Shown: positions 6,034-12,529, counted from the first letter of the stretch. The stretch: DNA of 16,175 nt from Chloroflexota bacterium (GCA_021789355.1 JAJYJR010000058.1:1-16175); one strand, 5' to 3'. Made by a program: numbers and translations. The notes: generated by a model from the letters alone, not told the origin.

Positions 6034-7493
6034 TGGGGGCCCTCGATGGCGTAGTGGGCCAGCGGCCGGGTGGCCACGATGGGCAGCGGGATGACCAGCG
6101 CCTCGCCGGGCGCGCTGGGCTGGGGAGCTCCGGTCCCTGCTGCGAGGATCGAGCGCACGTCGGCCGCCCGCCACCGCCCGAACGCGACCGCCCGTTCCAG
6201 CGCAGCGACGAGCGCACCGCGTCCGTGGGCTGCCTCCAGGCCGGCCAGCTCTGCCAGCTCACCACCGAGCCGGGTGACCCCGGCGGCCGCCGCGCCCTTC
6301 AAGAAGGCTTCCGCCGCCGGCCCGAGCGCCAGGAACGCCTTCTCGGCGGGCGTGCCCGGCCGGGGGGCCCGGCGCGGCCGGTCCGGTCGGGCGCCGCCGT
6401 AGTGGTCGTCTGCGACCGACGCCTCGCCGGGAGCGACCAGCGCGTGGTCGGCGACGGTCTCATCGCCGACGAGGACCTTCACCCGGCCGTCGGCGGCGAA
6501 CACCTCGACGGTGCGCCCGATCAGACGGTTCGGGACCGAGTACCGGGCCGAACCGATCCGCACGCAGGAGAGCCGGTCGACCTTCCTCATGGTGGTCCGC
6601 CCGAGCCGCGGACGCAGCGACGGCAGGGGCCCGAGCAGCTCGCGCTCGGCGCTGACCCGCTCTGCGGGGACCGCACAGACCTCCGAGTGCACGTGGCTGT
6701 TGACCTCGGTGCACCACGTCCGGGCGTTGTTGTTGGCGGTGGCGAGATCCGCGACATCGGGCTCGGTCGGCACGACCAGGTCGGACTTGGCGTAGCCGAC
6801 GAGGTTCTCCACGATCCCCTTCGATTCGGGGTCGCCGCCCTCACAGAAATCGGGTCGGAAACGGTAGTGCGTCGCGAAGCGCACATAGTCGGGCGTCGGG
6901 ACGACGACGTTCGCGACGACCCCGCCCTTCAGGCACCCCATCCGATCGGCCAGCACGACCTTTGGGACACCGCCCAGCTCCTCGAAGCACTCGGCCAGCA
7001 TCGCGAACGTCGTCTCCGCCCGCTCATCGGCAGCGAAGCGCACGAACCGCCACCGCGACCAGGCCAGCACCGCGCAGAACACGTGCAGCGAGCCCTCCGA
7101 CCCCCAGTCGATCACGAGGGTCTCTCCCGGCGACCACACCGCCGGCCGGCGCCCCCGGTGATGCTCGCGGCGCCAATCGGCCTTTGCCTTGGCCACCAGG
7201 CGCCGGAAGTTGCGGGCCGAACCCGTGTAGCCCGCCGCACAGGCCTCGGGCAGCAGGCGTTTGGCCGAGATCTTCCCCGACGTCTTCTTCACCCGGGCAA
7301 CTACGACATCGCGCACGACGTCGTAGTTGCGCCCGGGCTCCTTGGCGGCCGTCGGCACCTCGCCGGCGGCCAGGCGAGCCAACGCCCGCTTGATCGTCTT
7401 CGGGTCACAGCCGCACATCGCGGCCGCCCCCCCGTAGGTGCCCACCTCGCGGTAGGCGGCGGTCATGTCCATGTGTTCCCTCGCTGACTTCAA
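6030..7493 (-). CDS. istA: IS21 transposase IstA
   Basis: This DDE transposase has 487 residues if it starts at the TTG at 7491-7493, which has GGGGAG five bases upstream. An ATG at 7470-7472 is the fallback. The N-terminal helix-turn-helix (AAYREVGTYGGAAAMCGCDPKTIKRAL in two helices) is followed by the RNase H-like core. Catalytic residues are D129 in VIDWGSEG, D183 in VLADRMG and E229 in SKGIVENLVGY. The C-terminal part holds the DNA-contacting region (RIGSARYSVPNRLIGRTVEV) typical of IstA. The gene reads through without interruption and overlaps istB by four bases. It should bind the 22-bp repeats at both ends. Confidence 0.95.
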   Translation of the reverse strand: MKSAREHMDMTAAYREVGTYGGAAAMCGCDPKTIKRALARLAAGEVPTAAKEPGRNYDVVRDVVVARVKKTSGKISAKRLLPEACAAGYTGSARNFRRLVAKAKADWRREHHRGRRPAVWSPGETLVIDWGSEGSLHVFCAVLAWSRWRFVRFAADERAETTFAMLAECFEELGGVPKVVLADRMGCLKGGVVANVVVPTPDYVRFATHYRFRPDFCEGGDPESKGIVENLVGYAKSDLVVPTEPDVADLATANNNARTWCTEVNSHVHSEVCAVPAERVSAERELLGPLPSLRPRLGRTTMRKVDRLSCVRIGSARYSVPNRLIGRTVEVFAADGRVKVLVGDETVADHALVAPGEASVADDHYGGARPDRPRRAPRPGTPAEKAFLALGPAAEAFLKGAAAAGVTRLGGELAELAGLEAAHGRGALVAALERAVAFGRWRAADVRSILAAGTGAPQPSAPGEALVIPLPIVATRPLAHYAIEGPQ

Positions 7494-7578
7494 TGGAGCT
7501 CCCCTGGTCGGTGTGGTGCGGATAGGCACCGACACCGTCACCGGCCAGGGGACTCAACCGGTGGATGCGCAACGAGGG

Positions 7579-7648
7579 GCGAGGACTTCTACATGGCCAC
7601 CAGTGAGGACATCCGCGTGGCCACACGCGAGGACTTTTTCATGGCCAC
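7579..7648. repeat. IS21 right-end 22-bp repeats (3 copies)
   Basis: Three copies lie at 7579-7600, 7603-7624 and 7627-7648 with a 24-bp period. On the plus strand each reads G[CT]GAGGAC, then six variable bases, then [AG]TGGCCAC. They are the inverted counterparts of the two left-end units, so the ends are unequal (three against two). Confidence 0.87.
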
Positions 7649-7788
7649 GGACAGGTGTCGCCGTCTCCGCCGGCCGGTGCTGCTGCCGACAGTAGGGAAG
7701 GATGCCGCGCTGCTGACTACTGCTGCCGACTGGTGGAGGTCCCGTATTGGGGACTCTCCGCCATATGCACTGGTCAGCGGTTGGAGCA

Positions 7789-7804
7789 GACAATGTGCAT
7801 TGTC
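7789..7804. repeat. Inverted repeat GACAATG-TG-CATTGTC
   Basis: Two exact 7-bp arms are separated by two bases. The size and symmetry would suit a dimeric regulator's operator. No gene starts immediately beside it, so its function cannot be assigned. Confidence 0.5.
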
Positions 7805-8053
7805 GGTATCGCGGGAAAGACATAGCCCGACCACGGGCGGCTTTCAAGACGACACGCCACGGGGGGGGTGGCGCTGGGGGGGCGCACATGCGTGTTTTGC
7901 GAAAATCCTTTGTCACGCAGCCAGTTTGTGTGCGCCGTGAAGGTCGCCAGGGCCCACCCAGGGGCATCCTGTGAGGTTCGCCCCGCTTGTCACCGCAGCG
8001 GTGGTGGTGTCAAGGGGACTGGCTGCGTCCCTCCGCTTACGCTGCGGGACGTC

Positions 8054-8131
8054 AACGCCACTAGCGATGCCGAACGCCTAGTGGCGTTCGGCGCATCTGC
8101 TAGTGGCAGCCCCAGCCCGCCACTGGGGCTG
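8054..8131. other. Overlapping, mutually exclusive hairpins
   Basis: AACGCCACTAG (8054-8064) pairs with CTAGTGGCGTT (8078-8088) over 11 bp. The overlapping GCCGAACGCC (8069-8078) pairs with GGCGTTCGGC (8083-8092) over 10 bp with the 4-base loop TAGT. A further CTAGTGGC copy at 8100-8107 can also pair with the first arm. CAGCCCCAG (8107-8115) pairs with CTGGGGCTG (8123-8131) around 7 bases. All pairings are exact, so alternative folds compete. It may be a small structured RNA, a recombination site, or the end of an old mobile element. Confidence 0.6.
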
Positions 8132-8275
8132 CTCGGTGTTCCTTCCGACCCCTCCCTCCCCCGACCGAAGGAATGGGCGCTGACACGCTTGTATGTGCCC
8201 GAGGGTCTACATTCGGCGGCGCTTCAGGCCCTTGCCTTCCTTGGGGGGACCGCTTTTCCGACGCAACGGGTTGTC

Positions 8276-8292
8276 CGTAGGGTGTCCCTACG
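8276..8292 (-). terminator. Hairpin downstream of small membrane-protein ORF
   Basis: CGTAGGG (8276-8282), the 3-base loop TGT, and CCCTACG (8286-8292) form a perfect 7-bp stem. It begins 14 bases beyond the minus-strand stop at 8307. No T-run follows, so termination is inferred from position only. Confidence 0.35.
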
Positions 8293-8306
8293 TGTCCCCT
8301 ACTGGC

Positions 8307-8504
8307 CTACCAGCCGAAGGGACCGTCGGCCACGTCGTCGTCGTAGGGATCGTAGCTGCCGCCGCCGCTGCCGCCGCGACGGCGCTTGCGGTAGCGATCA
8401 CTCGCCTCGGCACCCCTCTCGGTAAACAGATCGTAGATGATCCAGGCTGCGATCCCGACGACCCCGATGATGACGATTGTCCATCCGAAGCCGATGCCGA
8501 ACAT
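8307..8504 (-). CDS. Small single-pass membrane protein, unknown
   Basis: This 65-residue ORF begins MFGIGFGW. It has one hydrophobic segment at about residues 8-26 (WTIVIIGVVGIAAWIIYDLF), then the basic run RYRKRRR, a glycine/serine linker and the acidic tail YDPYDDDVADGPFGW. The ordered membrane-basic-acidic layout looks protein-like. No Shine-Dalgarno sequence is seen before the ATG, and the family is not recognised. It lies between the IS21 element and the right RCC1 fragment, on the opposite strand to the RCC1 reading. It may be an independent small gene captured in this zone. Confidence 0.5.
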   Translation of the reverse strand: MFGIGFGWTIVIIGVVGIAAWIIYDLFTERGAEASDRYRKRRRGGSGGGSYDPYDDDVADGPFGW

Positions 8505-8518
8505 GTCAGAGGAGCGTA

Positions 8519-9300
8519 GTGCCCGGGTTCAGCCTGGCCATCGGCTCGAACGGGCAGGTCTACGCCTGGGGCCTAGACACCTACGGCCAGCTGGGCGGCG
8601 GCACCGACACCGACTCGACCGCCCCCGAGCCCATCCCCGAGCAGATCGCCCTCCCAGGCGGCGTCACCGAGACCGCCGTCTCCGCCGGTGGCGGTTCCGG
8701 CGACAACGGATTCAGCCTGGCGATCGGCTCCGATGGCCATATCTACGCCTGGGGCTACAACGCTCAGGGCGCGCTCGGCGACGGCACTACGACCGGTCCG
8801 GACTGCGCCTACTTCGGCTACGTTTGCCACGACACCCCCGAACAGATCGGTGGATCCGCCGGTGCGGTGACGGAGGGTGACGGCCACAGCTTCGCGTTGG
8901 TCGGGCAGAGTCCGCCGCAGTTCACTCAGGACAGTCCGCCCACAAGTGTGAACGCGGGTTCCACGTTCGACTACCAGTTCGTCGCCAGGGGCCTGCCGGC
9001 GCCGACGTATGCGCTGTCGGGGGCGCCGGCGTGGCTGTCGATCGACCCGAACACGGGCGAGGTGTCGGGCAGCGTGCCCAGCGACATTGCCAGCTTCAGT
9101 TTCGCTGTGACCGCGACCAACAGCCAGGGCCAGGCGACGGCCGGCCCGTTCACGGTCGCCGTCACGGTGGTCCCGGTCACGGTGAGCGGCACCGCGGCGG
9201 ACAGCGCCGCCAACCCGGTGGCTGGCGCGGTGTTTCGACGTGTGCCCCGCCGGCGGGGGGCTTGTGCCGAGGCCACCTCTGGCGTAGGTCGCGGAAATAA
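8519..9300 (+). pseudogene. RCC1-repeat secreted protein, right fragment with Ig-like domain
   Basis: Homology starts abruptly at 8519 with PGFSLAIGSNGQVYAWG and continues with LDTYGQLGGG, a second repeat GFSLAIGSDGHIYAWG and a partial third (DGHSFALVG). A putative-Ig (He_PIG-like) domain follows: GSTFDYQFVARGLPAPTYAL, PAWLSIDPNTGEVSGSVP. Then comes the opening of a carboxypeptidase-regulatory-like domain (VSGTAADSAANPVAGAV). At 9233-9235 an extra T breaks VFDVCPAGGG into another frame, and frame returns at CAEATSG before homology ends near 9290. There is no start codon or signal peptide at the 5' end. Domain order suggests it is the C-terminal half of the gene whose left part lies at 4483-4933. 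Confidence 0.8.
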
Positions 9301-9350
9301 TCGTAGATACCGCTACGTTCGCGAACGGGTGACCCACGAGCCCACGAGGA
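9299..9350 (+). promoter_or_regulatory. Leader of the aldolase operon with 12-bp palindrome
   Basis: CGTTCGCGAACG (9316-9327) is a perfect palindrome lying directly after an inverted repeat CGTAG (9302-9306)/CTACG (9313-9317). TAGATA (9304-9309) is a possible -10 in a locally AT-rich patch, although no convincing -35 is seen. GAGGAGG lies seven bases before the ATG. The palindrome is a reasonable operator for the MarR protein encoded by the operon's third gene. Confidence 0.45.
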
Positions 9351-9359
9351 GGTTCGGTC

Positions 9360-10025
9360 ATGACTGGACCCGCCATCACCCGTCCCGGTGACGCTGTCGT
9401 CGCCGCCTCCCGCCACCTGTTCGCCGCCGGCGTCATGTCGCACGCCGGCCACGCCAACCTGAGCGCCCGTGTGGCCGCCGACCGCTTCGCGTTGACGACG
9501 ACCGGGATGGTGCGCGACCTTCGCCCGGACGACGTGGCGACGGTCGACCTGGACGGGAAGGTGACCGAGGGCAACCTCGCCGCGGAGAACGCCGAGATCG
9601 TGGGCATGCACGCCGTGGTGTACCGGGCACGGCCCGACGTGAGGGGGATCATCCACACCCACTCCCCCGCCGCCACCGCCTTCGCGCTCGCCAACCGGGA
9701 ACTGCCGTGCCGCGCCGAGCCGCTGCTGCGCTTCGGCCAGGCCGAACCCGTCCCGGTCGTGGCCTGGGGCCCGCGCGGCTCGGAGGTGTCGGTCCGCGGG
9801 ATCGCCGCGGCGCTCGACGAGCACCCGACCACCTCCGCGGTTCTGCTCGCCAACCATGGCCTGCTCGCCTTCGGAGCCGATCCGATGGCAGCCGCCCGCC
9901 TCGTCGTCGCGATCGAGGAGGCGGCCGAGGCCGAGCTCGCCGCCAGCGCCATCGGCGGGGCGGCCGACTTCCCGCCCGGCGCCCTCGAGCAGGTGCGCGA
10001 GTCGATGGCACGGGCCCGGCCGTGA
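9360..10025 (+). CDS. Class II aldolase/adducin-family protein
   Basis: This is a 221-residue soluble protein of the L-fuculose-phosphate aldolase fold. The substrate-binding loop GHANLSARV (30-38) is near the N-terminus. The acidic region AENAEIVGMH (75-84) supplies the likely general acid (E76 or E79). HTH at H99/H101 and NHG at H166 supply the three zinc histidines of the family. Members cleave or epimerise short sugar phosphates by a zinc-enolate route; the substrate here cannot be told. The ATG has GAGGAGG seven bases upstream. Its stop overlaps the next gene's GTG, placing it first in an operon with a methyltransferase and a MarR regulator. No damage is visible, in contrast to the region before it. 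Confidence 0.9.
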   Translation: MTGPAITRPGDAVVAASRHLFAAGVMSHAGHANLSARVAADRFALTTTGMVRDLRPDDVATVDLDGKVTEGNLAAENAEIVGMHAVVYRARPDVRGIIHTHSPAATAFALANRELPCRAEPLLRFGQAEPVPVVAWGPRGSEVSVRGIAAALDEHPTTSAVLLANHGLLAFGADPMAAARLVVAIEEAAEAELAASAIGGAADFPPGALEQVRESMARARP

Positions 10026-10813
10026 CCCCCGCCGGCCACGACAGCGACGCCGGCGTGGAGGCCGCGGCGCCGGGTCCGGGCGAGCCGGTCACCGCCTCCG
10101 CCGGGGAGATGTGGGACCGGCGCTTCGCCGAGCAGCCATGGCCGTCCGTCCCCGACCCCTACCTCGTCGAGTTCGCCGGCCTGCTGCCGCCGGGCCGCGG
10201 CCTCGACCTCGGTGCGGGGCCCGGCCGCAACAGCCTGTGGCTCGCCGCCCGGGGCTGGGACATGACCCTCGTCGACATCTCCCGAGTCGCGCTGGACCAG
10301 GCCACCGCCGCCGCAAAGGGCCGCCCCGCCGGCACACACACCCGCCCCGCCGGCACACACACCCGCCCCACCGCACACACCCCCGCCCGCCCGATCACCA
10401 CGGTGCACGCCGACGTGCTCGCGTGGCAACCCGAGGAGTCCCGCTTCGATCTGGTCATCGTCGCCAACCTCCATCCGGGCCCCGACGCGCTCGCCGCTGT
10501 TCTCGCACGCGGCGCCCGGGCGCTTCGCCCCGGCGGCCACCTGTACGTGGTCGGCCACCACGTAGCCACCCTGGGGCGCCACGGCCCCCCCGACCCCGAC
10601 CGGCTCCTCACTGCGGACCGCCTCCGCTCCGCCTTGCCCGAGACGCTCAGCGTCGAAGTGCTCGACACCCGGCACCGTGCGGCCGATCACGGCGACCCCG
10701 CCGGCGACCCCGCCGGCCACCCCGCCGGCCACCCCGACGGGCAGCCGGCGGGCGACACGGTGGTGCTCGCCTGGGCCACCAGACCTGCCACGCCGGGGGC
10801 CGATCGGCGATGA
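10022..10813 (+). CDS. SAM-dependent methyltransferase (class I)
   Basis: The product is 263 residues from the GTG at 10022, which overlaps the aldolase TGA as GTGA. WDRRFAEQPWP (31-41) precedes SAM motif I LDLGAGPGRN (61-70), the ribose-binding acidic D85 in VDIS, and motif DVLAW (121-125). RFDLVIVANL (131-140) and ALRPGGHLYVVGHH (157-170) complete a Rossmann methyltransferase of the tellurite-resistance/UbiE-like type. Two low-complexity inserts interrupt the fold: THTRPAG-type repeats at about 101-123, between motifs, and GDPAGHPAGHP repeats at about 214-231. Both arise from tandem DNA repeats in frame. Substrate is unknown. Co-translation with an aldolase suggests a shared small-molecule pathway. 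It overlaps the MarR gene as ATGA. Confidence 0.88.
   Translation: MTPAGHDSDAGVEAAAPGPGEPVTASAGEMWDRRFAEQPWPSVPDPYLVEFAGLLPPGRGLDLGAGPGRNSLWLAARGWDMTLVDISRVALDQATAAAKGRPAGTHTRPAGTHTRPTAHTPARPITTVHADVLAWQPEESRFDLVIVANLHPGPDALAAVLARGARALRPGGHLYVVGHHVATLGRHGPPDPDRLLTADRLRSALPETLSVEVLDTRHRAADHGDPAGDPAGHPAGHPDGQPAGDTVVLAWATRPATPGADRR
10321..10380 (+). repeat. 21-bp tandem repeat inside the methyltransferase gene
   Basis: There are two identical 21-bp units (10321-10341 and 10342-10362) and a diverged partial third. Each unit is a CCGCCCCGCCGG block followed by CACACACAC, encoding the heptad RPAGTHT. The unit length is a multiple of three, so copy-number change would keep the frame. Confidence 0.88.
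10691..10738 (+). repeat. 12-bp tandem repeat near the methyltransferase 3' end
   Basis: Four 12-bp units (GGCGACCCCGCC twice, then two GGCCACCCC variants) encode GDPAGDPAGHPAGHPD. It is in frame and probably a slippage product in a solvent-exposed loop. Confidence 0.87.
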
Positions 10814-11331
10814 CCGCCTCTGGCCCCGGCCCCCTGACCCCCGAAGCGCATGCCCGGCGTGACGAACCCGGTCTGGTCGGCGTGGGCTTCCTCCTCGGAG
10901 CCGCCCACCGCGCCCGGCGCCGGCAGTGGGAGGCACGCCTCGCCGACCTCGGGTTGAGCGCCCCGCAGGCGGCGATGCTCCGCCTCATCGCCGCCGAGCC
11001 CGGCCAGGGTGTCCGCCACCTCGCCCGCCGGCTGGGCACCGACCCCATGAACGCCCGCAGGATCAGCGAGTCCCTCGTCGCGGCGGGGCTCTGCCGGCCC
11101 GGACACGACCCTCATGACGCCCGGCGCCGACCGCTCGAGCCGACCACCCGGGGCCGGCGGCTCGCCCGGTCCGTCACCGAGCGAGCCCATGAGTCCGAGC
11201 AGATCCTCGCCGAAGCCCTCGGAGAGCAGACCTACCGCTCGCTCATCGCCGCGCTGCGGGCCCTCCTCGACGACGAGACCCGGCTCGAACGGCGGCCGGC
11301 GCCGCCGGCAAACGACAGCGCCGGGGACTGA
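10810..11331 (+). CDS. MarR-family transcriptional regulator
   Basis: The product is 173 residues from the ATG at 10810, which overlaps the methyltransferase stop as ATGA. The dimerisation helices flank a winged helix: LSAPQAAMLRLIAAEPGQGV, then RHLARRLGTDPMNARRISESLVAAGLC as helix-turn-helix with recognition helix, and DARRRPLEPTTRGRRLA as the wing. This is the standard MarR order and length. As last gene of the aldolase operon it probably autoregulates it, with the palindrome at 9316-9327 as a candidate site. Its ligand may be related to the substrate of the two enzymes. It converges with the minus-strand protease-like gene across a 12-bp repeat array. Confidence 0.92.
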   Translation: MTASGPGPLTPEAHARRDEPGLVGVGFLLGAAHRARRRQWEARLADLGLSAPQAAMLRLIAAEPGQGVRHLARRLGTDPMNARRISESLVAAGLCRPGHDPHDARRRPLEPTTRGRRLARSVTERAHESEQILAEALGEQTYRSLIAALRALLDDETRLERRPAPPANDSAGD

Positions 11332-11335
11332 GGGT

Positions 11336-11407
11336 CGGCAGACCCCCCGGCAGACCCCTCCGCAGACCCCCCGGCAGACCCCCCGGCAGACCCCTCAGCA
11401 GACCCCC
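11336..11407. repeat. Six 12-bp repeats between convergent genes, G-quadruplex-capable
   Basis: There are six units of CGGCAGACCCC[CT] type (11336-11347 and onward every 12 bases), with small variants CCGCAG and CAGCAG. On the minus strand they give G-runs of 4-6 separated by about seven bases, enough for one or more G-quadruplexes. The array starts four bases after the MarR stop. Its last unit contains the stop codon of the minus-strand protease-like gene. It may act as a bidirectional roadblock or terminator; that is inference. Confidence 0.9.
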
Positions 11408-12243
11408 ACCGCTTGGCACGCCCGGAGGATGGGCATGGCGAAGCCGATCCCCGAGACGTGAAATGGAGTGCTCGGCTCTGCGATACCGACCACCTTGCCG
11501 GCCGAGTTGAGCACCGGGGCGCCGTCATCGACGTCGGGAACCTCCACGGAGAACGTCAGGTGCTCGGCGCTGCCCCGGCCGGAATAGGCGACCACCGCGC
11601 CGTCGCGCAACCCACTCGACCCGGGCTCCCCCAGCGTCACCGTGTCTCCTGTTTTGGGGGTCGACACCGAAATCGACAGCGACGGAAACTCCCCCGGGAT
11701 CCGCAAGAGGGCGACGTGAGGCTCCGTGGTGACAGCGAGCACCGTGGCGGTAAAAGACTGACCTCCGTGGTCCAGGTCCACTTTGCCGTTTCCCTGCCTC
11801 AACGCGTCCACGACCAGGTCGTAATCGGTGAGCAGCTCGCTGGTCTGCGAGCTCGTATGGATCACGAACGCGTACCCGCGTCGCGTCTCGTTACCGAATT
11901 CGTCCATTCCGCCGCCGAGAACGTCAAACGTCGACGCTGCCGAAAGCTGACTCGACGGCGCAGCGGCCGGAGTGGTGGGAGTCTTCGACGGGTTCGTGAC
12001 AGCCGCCGCCACCGGGCGAGCGGGCGACCCGCCGCGGAAGACCTCGAAGCCGATCAACCCGACCACGGCTGCGAGCACCACAACGGCGGTGGCACCGAAC
12101 CGGCGGCCGTGCCGGCGACGGACCCAGGACACGATGCGTCCCGGCGACACCCCGCGAGCGCGATCACATTGCGGACAGAACCCGCCAATGAGCGGAAACC
12201 CACAGAAACGGCACCAATCACCTTTTGTCGGGCCGACAGACAT
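11395..12243 (-). CDS. Membrane-anchored trypsin-fold protein lacking catalytic triad
   Basis: The product is 282 residues from the ATG at 12241-12243, which has AAGGGG upstream. The upstream frame to 12318 lacks a good ribosome-binding site. An N-terminal zinc ribbon (C11, C14, C23, C26 in CRFCGFPLIGGFCPQC) precedes one membrane segment at about 48-68. A Pro/Thr/Ala linker follows, then a chymotrypsin-like domain outside the cell. Landmarks are GYAFVIHT, LLTDYDLVV, EPHVALLRI, GEPGSSGLRDGAVVAYSG and DVDDGAPVLNSAGKVVGIAEP. At the three catalytic positions it has D instead of His (LTDYD against LTNYH), H instead of Asp (HVALL) and D240 instead of Ser (DDGAP against GNSGGP). It should be a non-catalytic binding or sensing protein. 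The stop lies within the 12-bp repeat array. Confidence 0.85.
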   Translation of the reverse strand: MSVGPTKGDWCRFCGFPLIGGFCPQCDRARGVSPGRIVSWVRRRHGRRFGATAVVVLAAVVGLIGFEVFRGGSPARPVAAAVTNPSKTPTTPAAAPSSQLSAASTFDVLGGGMDEFGNETRRGYAFVIHTSSQTSELLTDYDLVVDALRQGNGKVDLDHGGQSFTATVLAVTTEPHVALLRIPGEFPSLSISVSTPKTGDTVTLGEPGSSGLRDGAVVAYSGRGSAEHLTFSVEVPDVDDGAPVLNSAGKVVGIAEPSTPFHVSGIGFAMPILRACQAVGVC

Positions 12244-12274
12244 CCCTTTGCCCCTTGGGTCACCCATCACCACT

Positions 12275-12294
12275 ACGAAAACGGAAATTTTCGT
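12275..12294. promoter_or_regulatory. AT-rich inverted repeat before the protease-like gene
   Basis: ACGAAAA (12275-12281) is inverted as TTTTCGT (12288-12294) with a 6-base spacer, in an otherwise very GC-rich intergenic region shared by the divergent protease-like and DNA methyltransferase genes. It lies 32 bases upstream of the protease-like ATG, so it may be an operator or a leader hairpin. No other signal was recognised in 12295-12529. Confidence 0.4.
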
Positions 12295-12529
12295 CGCCCG
12301 CCGCGATTCTGCGGTCACCCCGGCGAAATAGGAAAGAGTACAAAGTCCCCTCTCGGGCGCCCTCCCGCGTGATCTTCTTCACGAGGTTGCGGCCCGAAGC
12401 GAGCGCCGCATGTCGGCTGGACCGCCGCCGCTGCTCTTCGCCCCGCTGGCGCATGAGGGGGGCGCCCTTGCGGCCGTCGGTTCCGCCACGGTCGGGGCGG
12501 CCCCCGCTATCATCACCCCCGGAATCGGC

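Larger units (their letters stand above)
4939..7653. mobile_element. IS21-family insertion sequence, complete
   Basis: This 2715-bp element has istA and istB on the minus strand plus a third small coupled ORF. The ends share TGTCnnTGGCCAnG in inverted orientation (left from 4939, right up to 7653), and both begin with the TG...CA expected for IS21. Multiple 22-bp sub-terminal repeats, typical transposase-binding sites of this family, lie inside each end. No clean target duplication is visible: the five bases outside the ends differ. However, ACAGGTGTC occurs in direct orientation across both ends (4934-4942 and 7651-7659), so the exact boundaries could be a few bases off. All three genes are intact, so it may still be active. 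It sits at the broken end of the RCC1 gene. Confidence 0.92.
7654..8275. other. Stretch without a recognised gene between IS21 and small membrane ORF
   Basis: About 620 bases separate the IS right end from the region below the membrane-protein ORF. The open frames here have arginine/proline/serine-rich, protein-unlike content. Visible structure includes GTCCC/GGGAC (7739-7754), an inverted repeat GACAATG-TG-CATTGTC (7789-7804), a G8 run at 7861-7868, and the hairpin cluster at 8054-8131. It does not encode RCC1 sequence, so it did not simply continue the interrupted gene. Its origin is unclear. Confidence 0.6.

Noticed and set aside
6054..7487. Long plus-strand open frame opposite istA
   Set aside because: It is the antisense of a clear transposase, with Arg/Gly/Pro-rich content and no domain; a codon-bias shadow in GC-rich DNA.
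4939..7653. Composite transposon carrying the 8307-8504 membrane gene
   Set aside because: Only one IS21 copy is present in the window, and the membrane ORF lies outside its defined ends.
8054..8131. Integron attC site
   Set aside because: The arms end in GCCGAAC and GTTCGGC rather than RYYYAAC and GTTRRRY, and no integrase or gene cassette is nearby.
7868..8425. 185-codon plus-strand open frame downstream of IS21
   Set aside because: No recognisable domain, Arg/Ser/Pro-rich, runs through the hairpin cluster and ends antisense to a more protein-like small membrane ORF.
8573..10936. 787-codon minus-strand open frame across RCC1 fragment and aldolase operon
   Set aside because: It lies opposite genes with clear domains, is low-complexity, and spans several unrelated genes.
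11336..11407. CRISPR-like array
   Set aside because: Units are 12 bp in direct tandem without spacers and no cas genes are present; it is a simple tandem repeat.
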